DNA from: a virus
Length of the DNA: 43,282 nt
IMG/VR virus record: IMGVR_UViG_3300027985_001631
Location: 1 to 43,282 of that record
Direction: 5' to 3' (one strand)
In this document: positions 21,561-29,443 of the stretch, in pieces
How positions within the stretch are numbered: position 1 is the first letter of the stretch
How the letters are laid out: each line of letters starts with the position of its first letter
Position numbers and translations under genes: made by a program
Notes under the pieces: generated by a model
The model's database searches: none
The model's input: only the letters and a program-made list of their open reading frames with translations
Told to the model about the DNA's origin: nothing

Positions 21561-22679
21561 TTATTTCTTCTGTATTTCAAGAACCTCATTAACCCTGTCG
21601 AGATTAATTCCGGTATCTGCGGTTGATGAACCCTTGTTTCCACGTGGGTCAGGTTTCCACTGATTCTTAAGAGTTGAAAGCTCTTTGAAGAGATTCTGAA
21701 CTTTTGTTTTTTCAGCATCGAGTGCAGTTTTAGAAGCTTCAAGTTCAGTAACCTTTGCCTGAAGTGTATCACGTTCAGAGGTGAGCGTATTAACCTGTGC
21801 CCTCAGTTCCTCTACCGTTTTATCGGCTGGCGGAGCTGGCTTGGTTATTTCTGTAATCTTACCACCCGAAACTATGATAGTGTCACCTGACTCCATCTCA
21901 TAGGTTCCATCCGGGCTAGCAGAGTCACCAACAGCGGGTTCACCTGATTCTTTCTCAATGGTGAATTTATTTCCTGACTTATCAGTCATCTCCATATTTA
22001 GAGATTCTTCAAGTCTGGAAAACCCCAAAGCTTTGGCGACAGGACTGTTCATAAGTGCCTTAAGCTTTTCAAGCCAGGCATTTTTGTCTTTCTCTGTCAT
22101 CTTTTGAAATTTATGTGGATTTATAAATGCGTAAGCAACTACCGGTTCAACAACCTCAGTGGCGAAACCAAGCTTAAGCATATCCTCAGCTGATAACTTA
22201 GTTTCTTCCTTCATGTATTTTTCTAAAGTTGCCCTATCACCCTTTGTTTGTTCAACATAGAATTCAAGTATTTTATTTTCCTCCTGCTTTAACCCCTCTG
22301 CAATCTTTAAAAGGTCATCAGATTCATACTGATCTGCTAGGGTATAGGGAGGAATAAAAGGCATGTGTATTAACCCGTCAGCATTCTTTAACATCTTTCG
22401 GGTCGAGCCAGCAAGAAATATAACTGTACCGATTGAATAAACCTTACCCTCTCCGATAGTTATTATCTTTTTACCTGAATTCTTTAAAAGATCATGGATT
22501 GCCCACCCTTCCTGAACATCTCCACCTCTAGTATTTATCTTAACAGTTATTTCATCTTCTCCCTGATTTTCATCAAGGAAATCTGAGACTGTTTTAGCAG
22601 AAATACACTCTTCTCCACCGAATAGCATACTAAACTCATCTGTTATTCCGATGTCTCCATATATTTTTAATACTGCCAT
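21561..22679 (-). CDS. ClpP-like prohead protease fused to scaffold-like domain
   Basis: Residues 1-185 form a ClpP/S49-like serine protease: INTRGGDVQEGWAIHDLL, then GKVYSIGTVIFLAGS with the nucleophile likely Ser82, and DGLIHMPF with His105. After a linker, residues 288-338 form a coiled coil (VEELRAQVNTLTSERDTLQA; VTELEASKTALDAEKTKV), typical of a scaffold domain. The fusion lets one gene supply both protease and scaffold, cleaving the prohead interior during maturation. It lies directly upstream of the capsid gene. A TAACTTTA promoter-like site lies in the 60-base gap before its ATG. Confidence 0.88.
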   Translation of the reverse strand: MAVLKIYGDIGITDEFSMLFGGEECISAKTVSDFLDENQGEDEITVKINTRGGDVQEGWAIHDLLKNSGKKIITIGEGKVYSIGTVIFLAGSTRKMLKNADGLIHMPFIPPYTLADQYESDDLLKIAEGLKQEENKILEFYVEQTKGDRATLEKYMKEETKLSAEDMLKLGFATEVVEPVVAYAFINPHKFQKMTEKDKNAWLEKLKALMNSPVAKALGFSRLEESLNMEMTDKSGNKFTIEKESGEPAVGDSASPDGTYEMESGDTIIVSGGKITEITKPAPPADKTVEELRAQVNTLTSERDTLQAKVTELEASKTALDAEKTKVQNLFKELSTLKNQWKPDPRGNKGSSTADTGINLDRVNEVLEIQKK

Positions 22680-22698
22680 ACTTTTATTATTTCGTTCG

Positions 22699-22706
22699 TA
22701 AAGTTA
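22699..22706 (-). promoter_or_regulatory. Candidate promoter -7 element before the capsid genes
   Basis: Minus-strand TAACTTTA differs from TAnnTTTG only in the last base and shares TTAACTTT with the site at 6598. It lies 19 bases before the ATG of the protease-scaffold gene in the only sizeable gap of this part of the late block, so it may boost capsid expression. No clear -33 TTTG is seen. Confidence 0.35.
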
Positions 22707-22739
22707 ATTGTGATTTATTTATTTTCACTCTATATTTTT

Positions 22740-23252
22740 TTACAGTTCAGATAACGCACCATTTCCATGTACGATCAATAAAATTCCCTTCCCATTTAAT
22801 GCCCTCTTAAGATTCAAGAAGTGCAGCTTTATTCTTTCTATATTCTTTGATAAATGAGGGTGGGTAATTAGATCAACACCAAATAAATGTATCTCTGAGG
22901 GAGAATGAAATTTATAAGCTACAGCACAGGCCACAAATGGGGAACAAAGAGACTTGGGAAGATCAGGGACATCTAAGTCACAGATATAACTCGGGTAATA
23001 TGATTGTAGAGTTATTTTTATAAAATCTCCTCTCTCAGACCATGAATTTAAATGGCTATAGAAGGATATAGGTTCACTGGTTTGAATCGCTCTCAATCGC
23101 TCTGGCGAAAAGCGAGTCGGCTCATCAACACAAACCACATAATCTGTTTTTACCCTGCTCCAAATATCGTTGCATCCAATTGATAAGTCGAACCTATCTT
23201 TATCATATAATGACAAGCTCTCTCCGAGTCCTAATATTGCTACTTTTGCCAT
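22740..23252 (-). CDS. Rossmann-like protein of the glycosylation cluster
   Basis: A 170-aa protein with a nucleotide-binding start (VAILGLGESLSLYDKD), then IGCNDIWSRVKTDYVVCVDEPTRFS, and a later strand-helix pair EIHLFGVDLITHPHLSKNIERI. The GLGESL...GCNDIW...VCVDEP pattern resembles DUF115/MptE-like and sialyltransferase-like Rossmann proteins often found in surface-glycan clusters. It overlaps the upstream glycosyltransferase gene by 13 bases and is last in the cluster, just before the gap that precedes the capsid genes. Exact reaction unknown. Confidence 0.6.
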   Translation of the reverse strand: MAKVAILGLGESLSLYDKDRFDLSIGCNDIWSRVKTDYVVCVDEPTRFSPERLRAIQTSEPISFYSHLNSWSERGDFIKITLQSYYPSYICDLDVPDLPKSLCSPFVACAVAYKFHSPSEIHLFGVDLITHPHLSKNIERIKLHFLNLKRALNGKGILLIVHGNGALSEL

Positions 23253-23932
23253 GCTCCCGGAATTTCTTTAAGTCCCTTAACTTTATTATTCATTCTGGTA
23301 GCACCAAAATCATGTTGAATATATTCAGGTTTTTGGGCTACCCAATTTATACCCTTTCCAGAACTATGTAATGTAAGGCCAGGGTAATGTTTTAATATCT
23401 TTTCAGATAATCCTAAATCATGAATACTAATCATTGCCTTATAAGAAGGTGCACCATGATGACAGTATGGCGCAAATCTCACATACTGCTTTATATTAAG
23501 TAAATGAAAATATGGATGTAGATAGGAGATGGGCCCATAATTCAAATGATGCTCATAGGTCCCATAATCAAACCCATCACGCCCTATTTGATGAATATAC
23601 CCAACACCATACGTATTCTCCTCCATTAACGCCAGCATTCCTGATACCGGGTTTTTAAGCATGATAATATCAGAATCAAATATTAATGCGTACTGAGTCG
23701 TGCATCTCTGTATTCCGTAATTCATTCCATTACCGTGCCCTATATTATACCCTAACTGATATACAGTATTATACTCCATCGCTGATAAGCTCTTTACATA
23801 TTCATAACACCTTGTCCCCTTTTCCGAACCATCAACAATAATTAAAGGGAGATTTGGCAAAAACTCCCTTACCGAATTATAACACCGTTGAAATATATCA
23901 GCTGTATTATATGTAACAACTATCCCTGTCAT
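23240..23932 (-). CDS. GT2-like glycosyltransferase (230 aa)
   Basis: A GT-A fold enzyme: TGIVVTYNTADIFQRCYNSV (donor-binding start), LIIVDGSEKG, GHGNGMNYGIQRC, then YALIFDSDIIMLKNP with the metal-binding DSD in place of DxD. The C-terminal half (YGVGYIHQIGRDGFDYG; PYFHLLNIKQYVRFAPYCHHGAPS) probably binds the acceptor. It would transfer a sugar from a nucleotide-sugar donor in the cytoplasm. It overlaps the upstream GT by ATGA and the Rossmann-like gene by 13 bases, so it is part of one coupled cluster. Acceptor not known. Confidence 0.8.
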   Translation of the reverse strand: MTGIVVTYNTADIFQRCYNSVREFLPNLPLIIVDGSEKGTRCYEYVKSLSAMEYNTVYQLGYNIGHGNGMNYGIQRCTTQYALIFDSDIIMLKNPVSGMLALMEENTYGVGYIHQIGRDGFDYGTYEHHLNYGPISYLHPYFHLLNIKQYVRFAPYCHHGAPSYKAMISIHDLGLSEKILKHYPGLTLHSSGKGINWVAQKPEYIQHDFGATRMNNKVKGLKEIPGAWQK

Positions 23933-24633
23933 AAGTATAAATTTGCATCTGTTCCTATAAGCTTTTTAAGATAATCCCCATTTGGGTCGTGAGCCATATT
24001 CATAGCCATAGAATGTCCTGCTCCAATACCCGGCCTTCCCGGTTGTCCTTTTATACCTATAGATAGGTTATTTGCCCGGAACAGATTTTTGCTTTTTGCG
24101 TGTTTAAATATGGAGATGTCGATATACTTTTCCATTCTGAAGGAATAAAATAAGGGTATAGCATCCCAAGTAAAACAGGTCTGAAACAAACTCGACCACT
24201 CTTCATTTTTATTTTCCACCCACCTGCGAGTAAATACGTTATAGTAAATAGTACACATTTCACCGGCAACCTGATACCCTTTTATTCTTTTTACCATCTC
24301 GGAAAGATAGTCAGCAGAGTAATAATCATCATCTTCGATGATGAATATAGCCTCTATTTCTTCCTTTGATGAAATATCTATAAGTGTATCAAGAGCAGCG
24401 ATTAAATTTCTGCCCTGTGTATTCATTCCCGGTTGCCATGAGGGCACTGGGTAAATCTTCTCTATTTTCCATCCGGGACGAAAAGAGTCATTTATAAAAT
24501 TAGTTGTTACGGGACTACAGTCATCTACAATAATCCATAAGACCTCACCAAGATAGGTCTGTTTTTTCATAAGCTTTGAACAGATACTAATCTGTTTGGG
24601 CCTTGCTCCTGTGGGTGTAATAAGTGCTATCAT
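23929..24633 (-). CDS. GT-A family glycosyltransferase (234 aa)
   Basis: The start MIALITPTGARPKQISICSKLM and VLWIIVDDCSPVTTNFI fit a GT-A nucleotide-sugar site; EAIFIIEDDDYYSADYLSEM holds the DxD metal motif. The C-terminal half includes WDAIPLFYSFRMEKYIDISIFKHAK and ends with Gly-rich KGQPGRPGIGAGHSM. It is coupled by ATGA to the epimerase upstream and the GT downstream. The acceptor is unknown; its place in the late operon suggests it modifies virion proteins or the host envelope late in infection. Confidence 0.78.
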   Translation of the reverse strand: MIALITPTGARPKQISICSKLMKKQTYLGEVLWIIVDDCSPVTTNFINDSFRPGWKIEKIYPVPSWQPGMNTQGRNLIAALDTLIDISSKEEIEAIFIIEDDDYYSADYLSEMVKRIKGYQVAGEMCTIYYNVFTRRWVENKNEEWSSLFQTCFTWDAIPLFYSFRMEKYIDISIFKHAKSKNLFRANNLSIGIKGQPGRPGIGAGHSMAMNMAHDPNGDYLKKLIGTDANLYL

Positions 24634-25541
24634 TTTTTATAAGTTTGTTTTAACCAGTTAATAGTTATTGGTATACCCTCCTCTAGTAATACCCTTGGGT
24701 TATGACCCAAATCATTTACAGCCTTTGATATATCAGGCAGTTTATTTACGGTATTATGTTTATCCTCCTGAAGATATTCAACCATTGATTTACTTTCAGG
24801 AATATATGAACGAATTATGTCGTTAAGTTCCCGCACACTTCTGAACTCAGTACCTCCGATATTATAAACTTCTCCGGGTTTAAAATTTTCACATACATTT
24901 GCCAGGGTAGGAATAAAATCATCAATAAACATAAACACTCTGTGATATCCCTCATAAACCTGATAAGGAAGATTAAACAAAGCGCGGTAACAGAATAAAC
25001 ACACAACACTCCTGTAATGATGATAGAACTCCCCGGGGCCGTAAGCATTGAAGAACCTGCAACGAACTGTATCAGTACCGTATCTCGCCTCAAAATTCTT
25101 TATCTGTAATTCATTGACGTACTTAGATATGGCATAATCATTCGGCAAACTTACTGCAAATTCATCTATGAGCTTTTCAGTAAGGGGTACAATAAATCCA
25201 TCCCCATATACTTCTGATGAACTGGCAAATATCAATCTGAATCCATACCTTACCTGTAATTCAAGAATGTTACGAGTTCCTATAGTATTCGTCATCCACA
25301 AGTTTTCGAAATACTCTTCCCCGTTTAATCTTCCGAACTCAGCTGCAAGGTGATATACATAATCAAATCCCTTTCTCATCACTCTTTCAAGTTGCCTTAT
25401 CTGAGTAACATCGGCCCGGATGTAATTATCTATCTGCTGATGCTGTAGGTCACATATCCAAACCTCATGACCCCTTGATCTTAATTCTTTAGCAAGGGGC
25501 CTCCCGAGAGTTCCCATGCCACCCGTTATTAATATCCTCAT
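24630..25541 (-). CDS. NAD-dependent sugar epimerase/dehydratase (SDR)
   Basis: An extended-SDR sugar enzyme: RILITGGMGTLGRPLAKEL (GxxGxxG NAD site at 7-13), VYHLAAEFGR, IFASSSEVYGDG (Ser near 108), and the catalytic pair in DYAISKYVNE (Tyr136, Lys140). A segment near residue 165 (FFNAYGPGEFYHHYRSVV) and VYEGYHRVFMFIDDFI resemble UDP-glucose 4-epimerase and GDP-mannose pathway enzymes. It probably makes the nucleotide sugar used by the neighbouring transferases. ATGA overlaps tie it to the genes on both sides. The exact product cannot be set from sequence alone. Confidence 0.85.
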   Translation of the reverse strand: MRILITGGMGTLGRPLAKELRSRGHEVWICDLQHQQIDNYIRADVTQIRQLERVMRKGFDYVYHLAAEFGRLNGEEYFENLWMTNTIGTRNILELQVRYGFRLIFASSSEVYGDGFIVPLTEKLIDEFAVSLPNDYAISKYVNELQIKNFEARYGTDTVRCRFFNAYGPGEFYHHYRSVVCLFCYRALFNLPYQVYEGYHRVFMFIDDFIPTLANVCENFKPGEVYNIGGTEFRSVRELNDIIRSYIPESKSMVEYLQEDKHNTVNKLPDISKAVNDLGHNPRVLLEEGIPITINWLKQTYKK

Positions 25542-26284
25542 AAATCTGTTGTTATTATGTGTAACGCCCTAAATTGATTACTTCTCTTAAGGTCCTCGTA
25601 AAGCTCTTTATTTTGCTTTATTAACTCCTGTTTATTTGGATTGTCCTGACCTGAATAATGCCACTGATGAATTACATGAGGTTCATCTATAATACTAACT
25701 TTAAGCCCAAGACATTTAGCCCGGTGCAAAAAATAATTATCTGCATAACCCCAGCCATACATGAATCTTTCGTCATAGCCATTCATGTGAATAATATTTT
25801 TTGCTGTTATGGCTGCACAGAATTCATACGCTACCGGTCTATATACTGAATGATTATACCATGCGTCATCCCCATCTTTATTAGCCCCTCTGTTATTATA
25901 TACCAAAACTCCCTTATCCATTGTTTCTTTACTTACAGAGTAACAGGCGAATGTAAAATACTGAGAATCATTAATCTCCGAAGCATACTTTATAATATCA
26001 CCCTTATGTATACATTCAGGATTCTGCAATATAATCACATCGGCTCCTTTTCTTAATGCACTGTGCAAACCCAAATTATAGACCGGGTCGGGATTACTCC
26101 ACTCTTTCTGCGTCAACCTTATCATTGTTACAGGATAATCAACATCAGGTATAACTACAAGGTAAGGGCTATTATCATCAATAACAATAACCTCAAAATT
26201 TTTATGCTCGCTCTTTATACTTAAGAGAGTTCTTGTCAACTGTTCCTGCCTATCATAATAAGGCATTACTACAACTACTTTCAT
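25538..26284 (-). CDS. GT2 family glycosyltransferase (248 aa)
   Basis: A canonical GT2: MKVVVVMPYYDRQEQLTRTLLSI, FEVIVIDDNSP, a nucleotide-binding region to residue 100 (GADVIILQNPECIHKG holds the DxD-equivalent NPE), and a galactosyltransferase-like C-terminal part (MNGYDERFMYGWGYADNYFLHRAKCLG) with an ED-like acceptor pair. It probably adds a sugar to a glycan or protein acceptor in the cytoplasm. ATGA overlaps join it to the preceding GT and the following epimerase. Confidence 0.83.
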   Translation of the reverse strand: MKVVVVMPYYDRQEQLTRTLLSIKSEHKNFEVIVIDDNSPYLVVIPDVDYPVTMIRLTQKEWSNPDPVYNLGLHSALRKGADVIILQNPECIHKGDIIKYASEINDSQYFTFACYSVSKETMDKGVLVYNNRGANKDGDDAWYNHSVYRPVAYEFCAAITAKNIIHMNGYDERFMYGWGYADNYFLHRAKCLGLKVSIIDEPHVIHQWHYSGQDNPNKQELIKQNKELYEDLKRSNQFRALHIITTDL

Positions 26285-26916
26285 GATAAGATTCTATTTT
26301 TACCACTAGAAGATTCATTTGCAGTCAGAAAATAATTTCTTTCATCTTCCGGTAGTCGGTTAAAGTCTGTATAATACCAAGGAATATGTTTTGCAGTATA
26401 AGGTCTATTGGCCCTTATTCCCGATAATGTGTACTTATTTACTCTATAAAGGGCAAACGTTGTATCTATTGGAGCATCAAAATACTTATTATCAAGAGGA
26501 TTTTGCCAATACTTAGCCTCTATATTTCGGATAAATGCACCCTCTTTAGAGTCTGGTAGGTCCTCAATCTCTAATGAAAGCCCACATTTATCATACATAG
26601 GGTACTTATCAAGCCCCTTATTCAGAACTTTAATAAAATCCTTAGGTACAAATGATAGATCAAGGTCTGAATCAGTAACTATGTATCTATCCTTTATACC
26701 AAGTTTATTTACAATATCCTGAGTCCACACTACGGTGTGACCATAATTCTGATACATCTCTACAACCTGAAAGGGACAGGTAGCATAATAATCCCTCAGG
26801 GGTTGATATGTAGAGGCGTTATCAATAAAAATAGGTTCACAACCATGTTTTGATAACCATTCTGCCATCCTCCTCGGTAGAGTGAGCCTGTTAAAATTAA
26901 TAATAAGAACTTTCAT
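26281..26916 (-). CDS. GT-A glycosyltransferase-like protein (211 aa)
   Basis: The start KVLIINFNRLTLPRRMAEWL, then PIFIDNASTYQPLRDYY and a helix-turn, lead to RYIVTDSDLDLSFVPKDFI with DSD/DxD metal ligands. The C-terminal half (KYFDAPIDTTFALYRVNKY; HIPWYYTDFNRLPEDERNYF) is the acceptor region. The pattern is of small GT-A enzymes in glycan clusters. It is the first transferase of the cluster, coupled by ATGA to the HTH-like 76-aa gene upstream, which follows the tape measure. Confidence 0.75.
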   Translation of the reverse strand: MKVLIINFNRLTLPRRMAEWLSKHGCEPIFIDNASTYQPLRDYYATCPFQVVEMYQNYGHTVVWTQDIVNKLGIKDRYIVTDSDLDLSFVPKDFIKVLNKGLDKYPMYDKCGLSLEIEDLPDSKEGAFIRNIEAKYWQNPLDNKYFDAPIDTTFALYRVNKYTLSGIRANRPYTAKHIPWYYTDFNRLPEDERNYFLTANESSSGKNRILS

Positions 26917-27143
26917 ACTTCTTTTTCCATTTTACTGATTATCTTATATATTGAACTTACTGATATTTTCATCTTCTCAGCTACAAAATAAACCGCATCT
27001 GTTGTATTCATTTTCATTTTCTTAGCTGCATCATATCTCCCATACACCTCCCAATGCCGTAAAATAGAGCAGGGTAAAATACCAATTTTACATTCGTACT
27101 TTACCCGTTTCATATTAGTATTAAGGTAGTTATAAAGTATCAT
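26913..27143 (-). CDS. Small helix-turn-helix-like protein (76 aa)
   Basis: The C-terminal part, TTDAVYFVAEKMKISVSSIYKIISKMEKEV, has the helix-turn-helix pattern of small DNA-binding proteins and replication or terminase-associated helices. The N terminus (MILYNYLNTNMKRVKYECKIG) is basic. The gene overlaps the tape measure stop by ATGA and the first glycosyltransferase by ATGA. It might regulate late genes, or be a structural helper; the evidence does not decide. Confidence 0.55.
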   Translation of the reverse strand: MILYNYLNTNMKRVKYECKIGILPCSILRHWEVYGRYDAAKKMKMNTTDAVYFVAEKMKISVSSIYKIISKMEKEV

Positions 27144-29440
27144 ACCGTAGCTCTTACACTTACTTTATCTGTTTCTTTAACCTTTGCATTAATATCCTCC
27201 ACAGTAACAATTGGCCTGGGAAGATTTGAGGCTGCATTTGCAAAATCCTCAGGAGTAAACTGATTTACAGCTGTAGACTCATTTGCCGTTACAGGGGTAG
27301 TATTCTTATTCAGTACGGTTGTACCTGCTGCCTGTGCTGTTATACGTGTCTGTGCTGCCCCGGAAGATATAGAGGTTGACGTGCTCCCTGATGTACTCCC
27401 ACTGCTTGAACTACCCTTAACTTTAACCTTCATAATATTTCTTACTGTCATTAATCCGGTCCCGATAATAGCAACCATAGCAGCAACCCGGGCTATTGTA
27501 GAGGGAATTGTTGGGTCAGCAAGGGCCTGAGATGCAGCCACCCATGTATTTATTGATGCTGCTGCAATGGCAAATATCTTCCCGGCAGCTGTTTCCGCAC
27601 CAATGTTTTCACTTATAGCTGATAGAGCCTCGGACACTGCTTGCTTTTCATCCCACATTTGATCTATCCGGGCCTGTGAAAGTTGTTTTTTTGCCTGATT
27701 ATATTGCTCCTCTGCTAATAATTGTTGATTATATGACATCTCTTTCCAATCATTACTAGCTTTTAGAGCCGTGAACTCTCTATCTAGAATTTGGTTTAAT
27801 AATTCAAGATCACCCTCATATTTTAACTGCTCATATTCACTACGAGCTTGGTCATCAGCTTCCTTCCAAGACTTAACTTCATCCGAAAATTTCTTATCGG
27901 CATCAAGCTGTTTTTGCTTATAATCCTTGTCTATTTTAGCAATGGCCTCTTCATACTGAACTTTTAAAATCTGTCTCTGTGTTTCATTTAACTCTGTATC
28001 TTTTGCTAGTTCCTCATACTGATACCGAAGGGCCTCTTTAATCTTCTCAGTATCTTCGCCGGCCTGTAATAACCTTAATGTTATTTCCTGCTGTAATCTT
28101 TCTTTAAGATCAGCTTTTGCCTTATCTGCAACAGTTTTTCTTTCGTTTTCTATCTCCTTATCAAACCCACTTAACTTACTTATATTCTCTTTATTTCTCT
28201 TAAAATATTCTGTTTCAGCATCCATATATGAGGCATATAACTGCTCCATCTCTTTGAACTTAGCTTCATTATTATTACGAAGAGTCCTGAGTGATTCATC
28301 TGCAACAGCCTGTTCTTCATCCGACATCTTTATAAAGTTTATAACATCCTCCCCCTGTAGTCCTGCTTTTTCAGCAAGATATGCAGCTTCAGCATTTAGC
28401 CTCTCAGATAAAAACCCTTTTTCTGTTTCTACCTCTTCCTTTCTAATATCCATTGCCTCAACAAGTGCGGCCCGTCTCTCCTTTGTTGATCTTGATCTGT
28501 CCTGTGCCGTATACTCAAGTCTCGCAACTGCATTTCGCATATCTGCTGATCTAGATATGTAATTATTCTCTGCATCAAGAATAGTATCTAGTGCATAAGT
28601 ATATTTATATGCTGCTGTCGTGGCATCCTGTATCTGCTCTTTAATCCCCGTGAATGTATCTCTTAATGCCTCACCCGCTGCCTTAAAATCACCCTTAAAA
28701 AGACTTGTAAATGCACCAATAAGGGTAAGAACTCTTTGTCTTAACACATCAGCAACGGCCTTTAGCTGTTCCCACCTTGCTGCCACTTCTGTAGCTCCTG
28801 AATCACTTGACTTAAATATCTTTATTAATCCAGTTATAGCGGCGACTATTAATGATATTACGGCAACTAATGGTATGGCCATTACTGCTTTCATAGTTGT
28901 TCCCAATCCCTTTATAGAATTTGCAGCATTCCCAACCGGTCCTGGCATCATTGAGGTTTTAGATAAAGCTGCTTCTACAGACTCAGTGTAATTACCCACA
29001 TTAAGAGTATTATTATGGGTGGCTTTTCCGAACGCATCAAGAGACTTTTTTGCATCATCGACTACCTTACTCTGTTCAATGAACTTCTGTGATAGTTTTC
29101 TTACTCCCTTTTCATCTGTTTCAAAACCATCACCCATAAGTTTTAATTGAACCTCTGCCAGCTTCCATCTCTGATAAAGTTCATCATAAGAATCCTTTGC
29201 AGCCTTATTTGCTTTGGTGGCATTTACCACGTTCTTTGTTGCATTATTATATTCCTGCTGTGCCGCCCTTAATGCACCATTACTTTTCTCCAACTCCGCA
29301 GCTGTTGCACTTCCACTCTTATGCAAATCATCATTGGCCTTCTTAAGCTCTTCCAATCTCTTTTTTGCTTCAGCAGCCCGTTCAGCATAAACATCTAGAT
29401 TATCCTCGATATTTATCAGGTATTTTTTTTCTTCATCCAT
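27140..29440 (-). CDS. Tail tape measure protein
   Basis: At 766 aa this is one of the two longest proteins. It is mostly helical with long coiled-coil stretches (AERAAEAKKRLEELKKANDD; ELEKSNGALRAAQQEYNNAT), and one hydrophobic segment near 185-209 (AVMAIPLVAVISLIVAAITGL), with a second hydrophobic region near 640-680. This is the classic layout of tape measure proteins, which set tail length and pass DNA through the host membrane. Length agrees with a medium siphophage tail. Its start is 4 bases after the tail-tip gene, and it couples to the next gene by ATGA. Confidence 0.88.
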   Translation of the reverse strand: MDEEKKYLINIEDNLDVYAERAAEAKKRLEELKKANDDLHKSGSATAAELEKSNGALRAAQQEYNNATKNVVNATKANKAAKDSYDELYQRWKLAEVQLKLMGDGFETDEKGVRKLSQKFIEQSKVVDDAKKSLDAFGKATHNNTLNVGNYTESVEAALSKTSMMPGPVGNAANSIKGLGTTMKAVMAIPLVAVISLIVAAITGLIKIFKSSDSGATEVAARWEQLKAVADVLRQRVLTLIGAFTSLFKGDFKAAGEALRDTFTGIKEQIQDATTAAYKYTYALDTILDAENNYISRSADMRNAVARLEYTAQDRSRSTKERRAALVEAMDIRKEEVETEKGFLSERLNAEAAYLAEKAGLQGEDVINFIKMSDEEQAVADESLRTLRNNNEAKFKEMEQLYASYMDAETEYFKRNKENISKLSGFDKEIENERKTVADKAKADLKERLQQEITLRLLQAGEDTEKIKEALRYQYEELAKDTELNETQRQILKVQYEEAIAKIDKDYKQKQLDADKKFSDEVKSWKEADDQARSEYEQLKYEGDLELLNQILDREFTALKASNDWKEMSYNQQLLAEEQYNQAKKQLSQARIDQMWDEKQAVSEALSAISENIGAETAAGKIFAIAAASINTWVAASQALADPTIPSTIARVAAMVAIIGTGLMTVRNIMKVKVKGSSSSGSTSGSTSTSISSGAAQTRITAQAAGTTVLNKNTTPVTANESTAVNQFTPEDFANAASNLPRPIVTVEDINAKVKETDKVSVRATV

Positions 29441-29443
29441 GAC

